Shown here in pieces: positions 42,147-51,197 of a stretch of 64,000 bases of DNA. The position numbers and the translations under genes were made by a program. Every line of letters begins with the position of its first letter. The first letter of the stretch is position 1. The DNA comes from Nonomuraea rubra (GTDB lineage Bacteria; Actinomycetota; Actinomycetes; Streptosporangiales; Streptosporangiaceae). Location: positions 3,951,001-4,015,000 of the forward strand of contig NZ_JACHMI010000001.1 of the NCBI RefSeq assembly GCF_014207985.1, given 5' to 3'. Under the pieces are notes generated by a model that saw nothing but the letters and a program-made list of their open reading frames with translations, ran no database searches and was not told the origin of the DNA.

Positions 42147-45100
42147 CCCGGCTCCGCTCGATGACCTCCTCCGTCGTCAGCGGGGAGCTGGGATGCCACG
42201 ACAGGCACATGGGCACCCGCGTCCTGGCGAACGTGCCGCCCTCCCGCGCGAGGTAGAACTCGCCCGAGCGCAGCCGCGAGATGTCCGGTACGTCGCCGCC
42301 CTTCGACCGGGCCATCTCCCTGGCGGCGGTGATCTGGATCGGGGCGTTGAGCAGGCCGAAGAACTGGGTGGCCGAGTTGCCGGGGATGTGGTTGTGCAGG
42401 CCCTTGGGCGCCTGGGTGGCGAAGACGAGGCCGAGGCCGTACTTGCGGGCCTGGGAGGCCAGCAGCACGGTGCTGCGGGTCGAGGCCGAGGCGCCGGTCG
42501 CGGGTGCGAACGTCTGCGCCTCGTCCATCACCAGCAGCGCGCCCAGCGGCCGGTCCTGCGCCGGATGCCGCTTGAACCAGACGAACAGCTCCATCTGCAG
42601 CTGGCTCACGAAGCTCTGCCGCTGCTCCAGTGCGGGCAGCCCGACCAGGCTGATCACCGACACCCGGGCCCGCCTGCCCGCCGGCGGGGTCACCAGCAGG
42701 CCGGGATCCACCGGCGTGCCCGCGCCGCCGAACAGCGGATCGTTGTCCATGGCGGCGGTCAGCGACTGGGCGAGCTCGGCGCCGATGCGGGAGGCGCCGG
42801 CCAGCTCGCTCACGCCGTCGGGCAGGTCGGACAACAGCGCGGCCAGCCCCTTGAGGCTCGTCGCGCCGCTGCGGCCGTAGTGCGCCAGCGCCTTCCTGAG
42901 CACGGCCTGCCCGAGCTGCGCCTTGTTGGTGTTGGCGTCCAGCCGGATGCGCGGCGCGATGAACGCGACCGCGGCCTCGACCGCCTCGGCGAACTCGTCG
43001 GGGTCGCCGGCCAGGCCCCTGAAGTCCGGCAGCGGCTGGAACGCCAGCGGGCGCCCGCCCGCCCTGCCGGGGGTCCAGATCGCCACGTCGGTGTTCGCCA
43101 GGTAGTCGTCCGCCCGGCGGGCGTCGCCCTCCTCCCAGGTGGCGGGCGGTTGCGGCCAGCGCTCTCCCAGCCTGGCCAGGTCGTTGTTCGGGTCGAGCAC
43201 GATGGCGGAGACGCCGAGCAGCGCGCACTCCTCGATCAGGCGCCTGATGAGCACGGTCTTGCCCGAGCCGGAGCCGGCGAAGATCGTGACGTGCTTCCTG
43301 AGCGCCTCCAGCGCCACGCTCACGGGCGCACCGTCGGCCGCCCTCCTGCCGATCGCGATCGCCGGCACCCGCGTCACGGGACCGCCCGGACCACGATGAT
43401 CCACGTGCGCGGGGGCGGGGGCGGGGGCGAGTGGGGGCGCGGGCGCCGGCCGCGCGCCCGCGGAGGCGGGGTGCGCCCCTGCGGGCCCCGGCGGCGTGCC
43501 CGCGGGGGTGGGTTGCGTGCCTGCGGGCGTGGGCGGCGTGGCCGTGGTCGGCGTGCCCGGGGGCGCGGGACGTGGGGCGCGTGGCTGGGGTTGCGGAACG
43601 CTCCACGCGCCGGCCAGGGCCTCCCGCAGGAAGGACACCCCGGCCGCCGGCCGGCGCTCGGCCAGCCAGGCCGCCAGATGCGGCGGGTTCTCCGCGAGCA
43701 ACTCCCTGAGCGCGGCCAGCACCCGGAGATCGTCGTCGCTCACCCCCAGGGTCCGGCCACCGGCCCGCTCGAACTCCGCGATCGCCGCCTGCGTCGCCGC
43801 CCCCTTGGACCATGGCGTGTTCCGCAGCAGGAACAGCCGCCGCTTCGGCACCTCGCCATCCAGCCCCGCCGCCACCGACGCCTTGCGGATCCGGTTCAGC
43901 GCCGCGTTGCCGTGCTCGGCGGTGACCGCGCGGAAGGCCCAGTGGATCTCGTCCTCCGTGGCCTCGTCGAGCGTACGGCGCAGCCGCGCGTGCAGGGGCG
44001 GCTTCGGGCTCGGCGGCGGGTCCACGCTGAAGGCCGCGCCGCCCTCCCCCCGCTCGGCGATCCACGCGGACAGCCCGGCCGCCAGCAGCGCGGGCATCAC
44101 CGAGTCCTCGCTCGCCTGATCGAGCCGCGGCGCCGGGCCGCCGTCACGCAGCTCCGCGAACCGCGCGTCGATCGCCCCCAGCTCCACGGGAGGAACCGGA
44201 GCCACCGGCGGAGCGGGGTCCTGGATCGCGGGGAACCCGGTCAGCTCCCTGACCTCCTCGTCCAGCAGGCACGCGCGGACGTGCTGGTCGATCCGCCTGA
44301 GCAGCTCGCGCGGCGTGAAACCGGGCGCCTGCTCGAAGGCCTCGGGCCGCACCGGCCACGTGGCGTAGGGCGGCTTGATGCCGGCCTCGCCGTACTGCAC
44401 GTCGAAGCGCCTGGTGACGATGGCCCTGGCGGTCTCCGCGTCCGGGATGGTCATCAGCGGGACCGCCTGCCTGAACCGGTCGCGCACGGTGTCCACCGCG
44501 ACGTTCTCGACGAGCGCCCAGGTCGCGGGGATGCAGGTCACGACGGTCAGCGTCCGCCGGGTGACCTCGCGCAGCGCCATGAGGCCGCCGGCGATGCGCT
44601 CGATCATCAGCGCCTCGCCCCGATCGTGGCCGGCGCCCGTGGTCGCGGTCGAGGACTGGGCGACCAGCGGGTCGATCTGGTCCACGGCGATGATCGTCGG
44701 GCCGGTGAGCGCCAGCAGGCGGGAGATGTCCCGGACGATCTCCTGCGGGGTCCTGCCGAGTTGGCGGATGCCCCACGCGGCCCGCTCGCCGGCCTCGCCT
44801 TCCGGCACCGACGACAGGTACGCCTCCCCGAGGTCCTGGAGACCGAGGTCGTCCCCGGCGAGCAGCACCAGCGCCCGCACGGTGTCCTGGCACTCCCGGC
44901 CGACCTGGGGGTCCCTGCGGCGCAGCGCCACCACGAACGCGTCCAGCTCGTCCCTGGTGACGGGCCTCTTGCCGGTGATCGCCCGCCTGGCCATGCGCGA
45001 GACGCCGGCCTCCGAGGCCAGGCGGTCGAGGAACGACGCGAGCTGGACCTGGCCGTCCGCGCGCGGGCGCGACAGGCTGTCCAGCATCGACACCAGGGTG

Positions 45101-45402
45101 CTCTCCCAGAAGCCCCTGGCGTCCAGCAGCCCCACCAGGACGAAGTAGCCGCCCTGCGCCTGCACCTGCTCCCTGAGCCAGCCGAGCAGGTGCGTCTTCC
45201 CCGTCCCCCGCTGGCCCTGGACGACCACGCCGATGGGGCTGGCGTCCGGGCGGTGCGCCGCTTCGGCCAGGCCGTCGCGCAGGATCCTCGTGGCGGCGCC
45301 GTGCAGGCCCTCCACGTGGTACTCCGAGTGGCGCCATACGTCGTCGGCGCTCTCGGTGTAGTTGAAGGTCAGCGCGGCGAGGTCGCGCACGTCGCCCGTC
45401 AT
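42124..45402 (-). CDS. Double P-loop ATPase: AAA/ORC-like N-half and HerA-like C-half
   Basis: Predicted 1092 residues from ATG 45402, overlapping the upstream stop (ATGA). The N-half has Walker A GQRGTGKT (63-70) and Walker B TIIAVDQIDPL (Asp241) and resembles AAA_16/ORC-type ATPases. A middle region (about 470-600) is followed by a Pro/Ala/Thr-rich linker (about 601-680). The C-half has Walker A GSGSGKT (710-716), Walker B LLVMDEAQTF (Asp960-Glu961) and the HerA/FtsK-like FATQAPKGLHNHIPGN segment, as in DUF87/HerA DNA translocases. Fused in one chain with a winged-helix protein and a nuclease in the operon, it fits a DNA-translocating motor of a defence or DNA-processing complex. I cannot match it to a named system. 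Confidence 0.85.
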   Translation of the reverse strand: MTGDVRDLAALTFNYTESADDVWRHSEYHVEGLHGAATRILRDGLAEAAHRPDASPIGVVVQGQRGTGKTHLLGWLREQVQAQGGYFVLVGLLDARGFWESTLVSMLDSLSRPRADGQVQLASFLDRLASEAGVSRMARRAITGKRPVTRDELDAFVVALRRRDPQVGRECQDTVRALVLLAGDDLGLQDLGEAYLSSVPEGEAGERAAWGIRQLGRTPQEIVRDISRLLALTGPTIIAVDQIDPLVAQSSTATTGAGHDRGEALMIERIAGGLMALREVTRRTLTVVTCIPATWALVENVAVDTVRDRFRQAVPLMTIPDAETARAIVTRRFDVQYGEAGIKPPYATWPVRPEAFEQAPGFTPRELLRRIDQHVRACLLDEEVRELTGFPAIQDPAPPVAPVPPVELGAIDARFAELRDGGPAPRLDQASEDSVMPALLAAGLSAWIAERGEGGAAFSVDPPPSPKPPLHARLRRTLDEATEDEIHWAFRAVTAEHGNAALNRIRKASVAAGLDGEVPKRRLFLLRNTPWSKGAATQAAIAEFERAGGRTLGVSDDDLRVLAALRELLAENPPHLAAWLAERRPAAGVSFLREALAGAWSVPQPQPRAPRPAPPGTPTTATPPTPAGTQPTPAGTPPGPAGAHPASAGARPAPAPPLAPAPAPAHVDHRGPGGPVTRVPAIAIGRRAADGAPVSVALEALRKHVTIFAGSGSGKTVLIRRLIEECALLGVSAIVLDPNNDLARLGERWPQPPATWEEGDARRADDYLANTDVAIWTPGRAGGRPLAFQPLPDFRGLAGDPDEFAEAVEAAVAFIAPRIRLDANTNKAQLGQAVLRKALAHYGRSGATSLKGLAALLSDLPDGVSELAGASRIGAELAQSLTAAMDNDPLFGGAGTPVDPGLLVTPPAGRRARVSVISLVGLPALEQRQSFVSQLQMELFVWFKRHPAQDRPLGALLVMDEAQTFAPATGASASTRSTVLLASQARKYGLGLVFATQAPKGLHNHIPGNSATQFFGLLNAPIQITAAREMARSKGGDVPDISRLRSGEFYLAREGGTFARTRVPMCLSWHPSSPLTTEEVIERSRVSEPRWA

Positions 45403-46058
45403 GGGGTGCCGATCCACAGCAGGTGCTTGTGCTGGCCGCCGATGAGCACGGCCGCCTCGCGGTCCGCGGGCGTGAGCGTCTTCTGGTTCGACTCGGGTAC
45501 GAGGTTCACGTCCGGGAGCCGTTCCATGAGGACGAGGGCCTCGTCCAGCCGGTCCTTCGGCACATCCGGCAGCAGCGCCCGCAGGGCGGCCAGGCCCACC
45601 CAGGCCCCCGGGCGCCCGGCCAGCTCGGTGTACGCGCCACGGACGCGCGCCTGGACGCCGCCCGGCTCGTCGGGCTGGTCGCCCGGCTCCTCGGGCTCGT
45701 CGTCCGGCTGGAAGACGTCGGCCAGGCTCTGGTCCGTGCGCCGCATGTACCGGGGCAGCCACTCCAGCAGCGCCCTGGCCATCGCCCCGGACGAGCCGGT
45801 CTGCGGCGGGATGTTCCCCGTGCGCAGGTCCTCCGCGAGCCGCGCCCACCCGGAGTCCGTCAGCACGTGCAGGAACACCCGCCCGGGTCTCCTGCTCTCG
45901 ACCAGTTTCATGGTGTTGAGCCGGTGCCGCCTCTGGCCGTCGATCGTCAGCTTGTGTCGCTGCTTGAGCTCGGTGTTGGAGATCTCGCGGGCCTCGATGG
46001 CCAGCACCACCAGGGCAGAGAAGTCGGGGAGTGAGAGACCGTTGTGCGGCATTTTCAT
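45399..46058 (-). CDS. Winged-helix protein of the HerA/DUF559 operon
   Basis: Predicted 219 residues. ATG 46058 overlaps the previous stop by 4 bp; a second ATG two codons later (46052) is also possible. Residues about 8-75 look like a winged helix (SALVVLAIEAREISNTELKQ, then HRLNTMKLVES, then a wing and VLTDSGWARLAEDL). An acidic linker (DDEPEEPGDQPDEPGG) and a helical C-domain follow. No catalytic motif. It may recognise DNA or bridge nuclease and ATPase. I know no family name for it. Confidence 0.75.
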   Translation of the reverse strand: MKMPHNGLSLPDFSALVVLAIEAREISNTELKQRHKLTIDGQRRHRLNTMKLVESRRPGRVFLHVLTDSGWARLAEDLRTGNIPPQTGSSGAMARALLEWLPRYMRRTDQSLADVFQPDDEPEEPGDQPDEPGGVQARVRGAYTELAGRPGAWVGLAALRALLPDVPKDRLDEALVLMERLPDVNLVPESNQKTLTPADREAAVLIGGQHKHLLWIGTP

Positions 46059-47068
46059 CCTTCCGTCCTGCGGCGTTGCCGCAGGAACCGCGCGATCTGG
46101 CGGATCACGGTTTCCATGTCGGTCAGTACCTGAACATCGAGGAAGCGCAGCACGGCGTAACCGTCGAGCTGGAGACGCACGTCCCGCTCCCGGTCGGCGG
46201 CGAACTTGGCGGCGCCCCGGTGGTCGGCCCCGTCGATCTCCACCACGCACCGCTCCCGCTCCCAGAGCAGGTCCACGCGGATCGGGGCCGCCAGCGGATG
46301 CGGCTGGTACGTCTGGTTCCACGCACGCCCCGACGCCCACTCGCACCCGGCCAGCGCCGCCTCCAGGGCCTGCTCGCCGGCGCTGCCGGGATGGGGCCGC
46401 CCGGCGATCGCCGGGTAGAGCATGCGGGGCGGCTCCTGGCCGGGGCCGGGCTCCGGGGCGGCGGGCCGGGGACCCGGGAGGTCCGGCCGTACCGTCTCCA
46501 CCCGGTCCACCGCGTCCAGCGGGGCGCCCGCGAGCCACACCCCGGCCGCCGCCCGGTGGGCCAGCCACTCGCAGCCCGCGACGAGCACCTCCTGGCCGGC
46601 CGGGGAGAGCCCGTCCGGGACGCGGACCAGGACGGCCAGCCCGGTCCTGCCGAAGCTCTCGGCCAGCACCCTGGCCAGGCCGGCCACGCGTACCTCCGGC
46701 CCGAGCACGCTGGCGCGGCCGGTCAGCGCCCGCTCGGCCAGCTCGGCCAGGAACGGGCCGTAGTGCTCGCTGGCGGACGCCCTGCGCAGCGCCAGCGAGC
46801 GGACGGCCGGCACGTGCGCGCCGCCGGGCCCCTCGATCCCGGCGGCCTCGGGCAGCCAGGCCGGGAACAGCGCGATGGCCGCCTCGTCCAGCTCGCGCAG
46901 GACGGAGGCGACCAGGCCGGCGACCGATCGTGGCTCGCCGGGTAACCAGGTGAGGATGGCGGGGGCGCCCGGCGGCAGCGGGTCGATGCTCACGGCCACG
47001 GCCTCGGCGTCCGCGTCCAGCCGGACGACCCGGCCGACCGGAAGCTCCGACCACGACCGCACGGGCAC
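46055..47068 (-). CDS. DUF559-type (Vsr-like) nuclease domain protein
   Basis: Predicted 337 residues from GTG 47068, with GAGGTGAGG just upstream. The C-terminal domain (about 228-330) is DUF559-like: Glu232/Glu236 (GEQALEAAL), Asp266 (IRVDLLWE), Glu277-x-Asp279 (VVEIDGADH), then DRERDVRLQLDGYAVLRF, which is the PD-(D/E)XK/Vsr arrangement. The N-terminal 200 residues resemble a degenerate ATPase-like or sensor region (LAVLVRVPDGLSPAGQEVLVA) with no Walker A. It is first in the three-gene operon and the predicted cutting component. Confidence 0.82.
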   Translation of the reverse strand: MPVRSWSELPVGRVVRLDADAEAVAVSIDPLPPGAPAILTWLPGEPRSVAGLVASVLRELDEAAIALFPAWLPEAAGIEGPGGAHVPAVRSLALRRASASEHYGPFLAELAERALTGRASVLGPEVRVAGLARVLAESFGRTGLAVLVRVPDGLSPAGQEVLVAGCEWLAHRAAAGVWLAGAPLDAVDRVETVRPDLPGPRPAAPEPGPGQEPPRMLYPAIAGRPHPGSAGEQALEAALAGCEWASGRAWNQTYQPHPLAAPIRVDLLWERERCVVEIDGADHRGAAKFAADRERDVRLQLDGYAVLRFLDVQVLTDMETVIRQIARFLRQRRRTEG

Positions 47069-47120
47069 CGCCTCACCTCGACCTGATGATCGACATCCTA
47101 GGGGGAGCGGGCGGCGCCGC

Positions 47121-47777
47121 TCAGCCCACGGTCACGCCGGCCGGCACCCGCGCGGGGGCGTCCAGCGGGGCGCGGGTGAGCATGGCCTGGGCCAGGCTCG
47201 CCTTGACCAGGGCCGCGCCGCGCACCACCGGGACCAGCGTCAGCGCGAACAGCACGCCGATCGCGGTGTTGAAGACGACGAACATCGTGTCGCCGCCTCC
47301 CAGCCCGAGCAACTCGGGCAGGCTGTGGTCCACGCCGGGGATGGCGGCGATGATCCAGCCGTACAGGGGGAAGGTCAGGCCGGCCAGCGTGCCGGCCCAC
47401 CAGACGGCGACGACGACGGAGGCGGCCAGCGAGACGGGGAAGGCCAGGATGCCGTACAGCAGGTCGATCGCGGCCTGGCCGCTGGTCAGCGGGTTCATCG
47501 TGCGGCGGAGCCGGCCCGCCCACGCCGGGGCGGGCCGGTAGGGCGGGCGGGCCACGGGACGGCCGAGCACGCCGGGGAGCGCGACGCGCTCGAAGTCCGC
47601 CAGGTTCCTGGCCGCGGCGGCGGTGGCGGCCAGGATCGGCAGGCCGATGAACACGACCGCGGTGCCCAGCCCGGCCGAGATCCCGACCACGACGACGGCG
47701 AAGTGCACGACGGCCATCGGCAGGCCGAGCAGGGTGTAACGGGTGTCGGTGGCGAGGCGGTGCCGGAGGGTTGTCAT
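47121..47777 (-). CDS. Membrane 'putative sensor' domain protein
   Basis: Predicted 218 residues from ATG 47777. About four membrane helices follow LRHRLATDTRYTLLGLP, the opening of the putative sensor domain often fused to actinobacterial histidine kinases; here it stands alone. It is co-directional, 72 bp after the nitrilase gene and 52 bp before the nuclease operon. No kinase or regulator is attached, so its signalling role is uncertain. Confidence 0.7.
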   Translation of the reverse strand: MTTLRHRLATDTRYTLLGLPMAVVHFAVVVVGISAGLGTAVVFIGLPILAATAAAARNLADFERVALPGVLGRPVARPPYRPAPAWAGRLRRTMNPLTSGQAAIDLLYGILAFPVSLAASVVVAVWWAGTLAGLTFPLYGWIIAAIPGVDHSLPELLGLGGGDTMFVVFNTAIGVLFALTLVPVVRGAALVKASLAQAMLTRAPLDAPARVPAGVTVG

Positions 47778-47849
47778 GGGGACGACGCTACGGGCCCGGC
47801 CCCCGCCCGCTCGATCCTGCGCGCGGCCCAAGCGATGGTAGGGACAGCC

Positions 47850-48584
47850 CTACTGGCGGAAGCCGCGCTCGCCGCGGTCGTGGCGGAAGGCGTCCAGGCG
47901 GTCGAAGTCCAGCTCGTGCAGCGAGACGGGCGCGTCCGGCGGGCCGGTGAAGAAGCCCGCGTGCGTCTGCGGGCAGGGGTTGGCGAAGCCGGTGACCCCG
48001 GCGCAGGGATGGCCGAGGTAGGTCGTCTCGTGGTGCCAGTCGCTGACCGCCACGTACGTCATGAACTCGTACGCCCGCGCCACGCTCATGTGCTGCCACA
48101 ACTCCCGGGCCGGGGCGGGGCCGTCCCAGCGGGTGACGGAGAAGGCGGGCACGAGGACGGCGTCGAGCCGGTCGTGCCCGGCCAGACTGCCGGAGTACCA
48201 CAGGTCGGCGCAGAGCAGCACGTGCAGGCGGCGGCCGTCCAGCTCGAAGCCCGCGCTCGGCCGGCCGGGGCGCACGCCGGAGCGCAGCTCCAGCCCGTAC
48301 GGATGCACCTTGTCGTACTCCAGCAGCAGCGTGCCCCGCGAATCGAACACCGCGCCCCGGTTGACGGGCCCGTCGTAGTGCGAGCCCCCGACGACCGTCA
48401 TGCCCGAGCCCTCGGCCAGCGCCCGGACCCTGGCCAGGTAGTCGGCGCGGGGCAGGCTGGAGCCCGCCAGCTCGGGCAGCAGCACCACGTCCCCCGAGGA
48501 GGAGCCGAGCAGCTCCTCGACGGCGTCGAAGTTCGCGTGACCGTCGGGGGACCAGTGCGGGGGTTGAACCAGGAGGATCTTCAC
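47850..48584 (-). CDS. Nitrilase-superfamily carbon-nitrogen hydrolase
   Basis: Predicted 244 residues. The catalytic triad is visible as Glu38 (VVLLPELAG), Lys92 (LEYDKVHPYG) and Cys125 (VLLCADLWY). Members cleave amides or nitriles through a Cys thioester. It is the last gene of the muropeptide operon, only 4 bp after the ABC ATPase gene, so it may act on imported amide or peptide material. Cytoplasmic; substrate inferred only from context. Confidence 0.85.
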   Translation of the reverse strand: MKILLVQPPHWSPDGHANFDAVEELLGSSSGDVVLLPELAGSSLPRADYLARVRALAEGSGMTVVGGSHYDGPVNRGAVFDSRGTLLLEYDKVHPYGLELRSGVRPGRPSAGFELDGRRLHVLLCADLWYSGSLAGHDRLDAVLVPAFSVTRWDGPAPARELWQHMSVARAYEFMTYVAVSDWHHETTYLGHPCAGVTGFANPCPQTHAGFFTGPPDAPVSLHELDFDRLDAFRHDRGERGFRQ

Positions 48585-48588
48585 GTCT

Positions 48589-50181
48589 CTACTGTGACCG
48601 GCCGGGGATGGCGGCGAGCAGCTCCCGGGTGTAGTCGTCGGAGGGATGGTCGAAAATCTCCTGCGCGGTGCCGCTCTCCACGATCCGGCCGCCGCGCATG
48701 ACGTGCACCTCGTGCGAGATCATCCGTACGACGGCCAGGTCGTGGCTGATGAACAGGTAGCTGAGCCCCAGCTCCCGCTGCAGCCCGGCAAGCAGCTCCA
48801 GGATCTGCGCCTGCACCAGCACGTCCAGCGCGGAGACGGCCTCGTCGAGCACGACCAGCTCCGGCGACAGGGCCAGGGCGCGGGCGATGGCCACCCGCTG
48901 GCGCTGGCCGCCGGACAGCTCGTGCGGCAGCCGCCCGGCCAGCGACGCGGGCAGCGACACCTTCTCCAGCAGCTCGGCCGCCGTCTTCCTGCGCTCGGCC
49001 GCGGTGCCGACGCCGTGCACGCGCAGCGGCTCGCTGATCGACTTCTCCACCGTGTAGCGGGGGTCGAGCGAGGCGTACGGGTTCTGGAACACCGGCTGGA
49101 CCCGGCGGCGGAAGGCGAACAGGTCCTTCCTGCCCAGCGCGGTCAGGTCCGTGCCGTCGAAGCGGATGCCGCCCGCGGTCGGCGCGTCCAGGCCGAGCAG
49201 CAGGTTCGCGGTCGTCGACTTGCCCGAGCCCGACTCGCCCACGATCGAGACGGTACGGCCGCGCGGGATGGCGAACGACACCCCGTCCACGGCGGTGAAC
49301 TCCTCGCCGGTGCCCCTGATCGGGAACACCTTGCGCACCCCGTCCACCACCACCAGGTCAGGCTCCCGCCGGGGCGGCTCGCTGACGCGTACCGACGACA
49401 GGCTCGGCACGGCCTGGAGCAGCCGCCTGGTGTACTCGTGCGCCGGGTCGGACAGGATCCCGGCGGCGGGCCCGGTCTCGACGATCTCGCCCTGGTACAT
49501 GACGGCCACCACGTCCGCCCGCTCGGCCGCCAGCGCCAGGTCGTGCGTGATGAGGAAGACGGCCGTGCCCATCTCGGCGGTGAGCTGCCCGAGCTGGTCG
49601 AGGATGCGCCGCTGCACGGTCACGTCCAGGGCCGAGGTCGGCTCGTCGGCGATGAGCAGCCGGGGCCGACAGGCGAGCCCCATGGCGATCAGCGCCCGCT
49701 GCCGCATGCCGCCGGAGAACTCGTGCGGGTACTGGCCGGTACGCCGCTCCGGATCGGGGATTCCCACCATGTCCAGCAGCTCGACGACGCGGGCCCGCGC
49801 CGCCCTGCCGGTGGCCACCCCGTGCACGTCCAGCGCCTCCGCGATCTGGTCGCCGATGCGCATGAGCGGGTTGAGGTTCGACATCGGGTCCTGCGGCACC
49901 AGGCCGATGCCGGCGCCGCGGATCGCGGTCATCTCGCGGCGGCTCGCCCTGGCCAGGTCGCGGCCCTCGAACAGCACCTGGCCGCCGGTGATGCGGCCGT
50001 TGTCGGGCAGCAGCCGGTTGACCGCGGCGGCGGTGGTCGACTTGCCGGAGCCGGACTCGCCCACCACGGCGACCGTCTGGCCCGGCTGGATCTCCATCGA
50101 GACGTTCCTGACGACGGTGACGTCCCGCTTGCGGGTGCGGAAGGCGACCGAGAGGTCGCGGATCTCCAGAAGCGGGCTCAT
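48589..50181 (-). CDS. Fused DppD-DppF oligopeptide ABC ATPase
   Basis: Predicted 530 residues with two complete ABC cassettes in one chain. Each has Walker A GESGSGKST, a signature (SGGMRQRALIA in the first, SGGQRQRVAIA in the second) and a Walker B (LLIADEPTSALDVT, LVVLDEAVSALDVL). The DppD- and DppF-like domains, normally two proteins, drive the two permeases encoded upstream. It overlaps the serine-hydrolase gene by 4 bp. Confidence 0.93.
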   Translation of the reverse strand: MSPLLEIRDLSVAFRTRKRDVTVVRNVSMEIQPGQTVAVVGESGSGKSTTAAAVNRLLPDNGRITGGQVLFEGRDLARASRREMTAIRGAGIGLVPQDPMSNLNPLMRIGDQIAEALDVHGVATGRAARARVVELLDMVGIPDPERRTGQYPHEFSGGMRQRALIAMGLACRPRLLIADEPTSALDVTVQRRILDQLGQLTAEMGTAVFLITHDLALAAERADVVAVMYQGEIVETGPAAGILSDPAHEYTRRLLQAVPSLSSVRVSEPPRREPDLVVVDGVRKVFPIRGTGEEFTAVDGVSFAIPRGRTVSIVGESGSGKSTTANLLLGLDAPTAGGIRFDGTDLTALGRKDLFAFRRRVQPVFQNPYASLDPRYTVEKSISEPLRVHGVGTAAERRKTAAELLEKVSLPASLAGRLPHELSGGQRQRVAIARALALSPELVVLDEAVSALDVLVQAQILELLAGLQRELGLSYLFISHDLAVVRMISHEVHVMRGGRIVESGTAQEIFDHPSDDYTRELLAAIPGRSQ

Positions 50182-51197
50182 GCGGTCCCCGTTCGGTGTG
50201 CGATGTCCTGCAGCAGGGCGGTCCAGAGGTCGCCGGTGGGCGTCGGCGTGCCCTCGACGAGCAGGCGGTTGCTCGCCAGCGCCAGCGCGATGTCGCGGCC
50301 GGGCACGAACCCGACCGCGCAGCCCACGTAGCCCGGGTGGCCGAGGACGGTGACGGTCTCGCCGGGCAGCTCCAGCGCGTACCTGCGGAAGCCCAGGGCC
50401 TGCTCCTGGTCGGGGCCGGGGGCGAGGAACTCACGGACGACCTCCGGCCGCCACAGGTGCTCGTACTCCTCGTACCTGGCCAGGGCCAGGCCGTACTTCA
50501 GCAGGTCGGGGACCGTGGAGAACAGGCCCGCGTGCCCCGCGACGCCGTCGAGGGCGTGGAAGGCGTTGCCGTCGGCGACCTCGCCGACGACCGGCCCGGT
50601 GCGCCAGCGGGCGAAGTCGCCGCTGCGGTAGGGCACCGGGTACGGGCGGCCGGTGTCGAGCATGGTCATCTCGACCCGGTCGTCCAGGGCGCTCATGGCC
50701 ACCTCCGAGCCCGCCGGGCGGGCGTACGTGGTGGAGGTCAGGCCCAGCGGCCGGGTGACCAGCTCGGCCAGCGCCCGGTCCAGGCGCAGCCCCGTCACCT
50801 GCGCGACGATCCTGCCCAGCAGGATGAACCCGAGGTCGGAGTAGTGGCGGGCGCGGCCGGGCCGGTAGCGGGGCGGGGGGAGCTGCGGCTGGATGTAGAG
50901 CGGCCACCACTCCCACAGGCCGCCGCGGTGCAGCAGCAGGTCGCGCACGGTGATCGCCTCGTACGACTTCGGCAGGTACGCGCTCAGCGGCGCGTCCAGG
51001 TCCACCAGCCGGTCGGACACCAGGCGGATGAGCATCGTGGTGGTGGCCACGACCTTGGTCACCGAGGCGAGGTCGTGGTAGGTGTCCATGGTCATCGGCG
51101 CCCCGCCCTCGGGCAGCACGGCCCGGTGGCCGGTGCACTCGTCGAGGTCGAACCAGGGGGTGCGGGCCGCTCTGATCAGGCCGGGCGGTGCGTTCAT
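50178..51197 (-). CDS. Beta-lactamase-fold serine hydrolase, possibly AmiE-like
   Basis: Predicted 339 residues. The class C beta-lactamase/PBP-like set is seen: Ser45-x-x-Lys48 (LASVTKVV), [10 protein letters not shown] as the Tyr motif, and a late HPGYVG-like segment. No signal peptide, so it is cytoplasmic. Between anmK and the importer ATPase it could remove the peptide from imported muropeptides, like B. subtilis AmiE (YbbE), a beta-lactamase-family MurNAc-L-Ala amidase in a murQ cluster. That parallel is inference; a DD-carboxypeptidase or esterase role is also possible. Confidence 0.82.
   Translation of the reverse strand: MNAPPGLIRAARTPWFDLDECTGHRAVLPEGGAPMTMDTYHDLASVTKVVATTTMLIRLVSDRLVDLDAPLSAYLPKSYEAITVRDLLLHRGGLWEWWPLYIQPQLPPPRYRPGRARHYSDLGFILLGRIVAQVTGLRLDRALAELVTRPLGLTSTTYARPAGSEVAMSALDDRVEMTMLDTGRPYPVPYRSGDFARWRTGPVVGEVADGNAFHALDGVAGHAGLFSTVPDLLKYGLALARYEEYEHLWRPEVVREFLAPGPDQEQALGFRRYALELPGETVTVLGHPGYVGCAVGFVPGRDIALALASNRLLVEGTPTPTGDLWTALLQDIAHRTGTA

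Noticed and set aside
42193..46953. Open frame of nearly 1600 codons antisense to the HerA/DUF559 operon
   Set aside because: Composition of a third-position shadow; the three minus-strand genes have clear motifs and coupled starts.
42124..47068. Assignment of the ATPase/nuclease operon to BREX or DISARM
   Set aside because: No methyltransferase, PglZ-type phosphatase, PLD protein or helicase signature lies in or near the operon.
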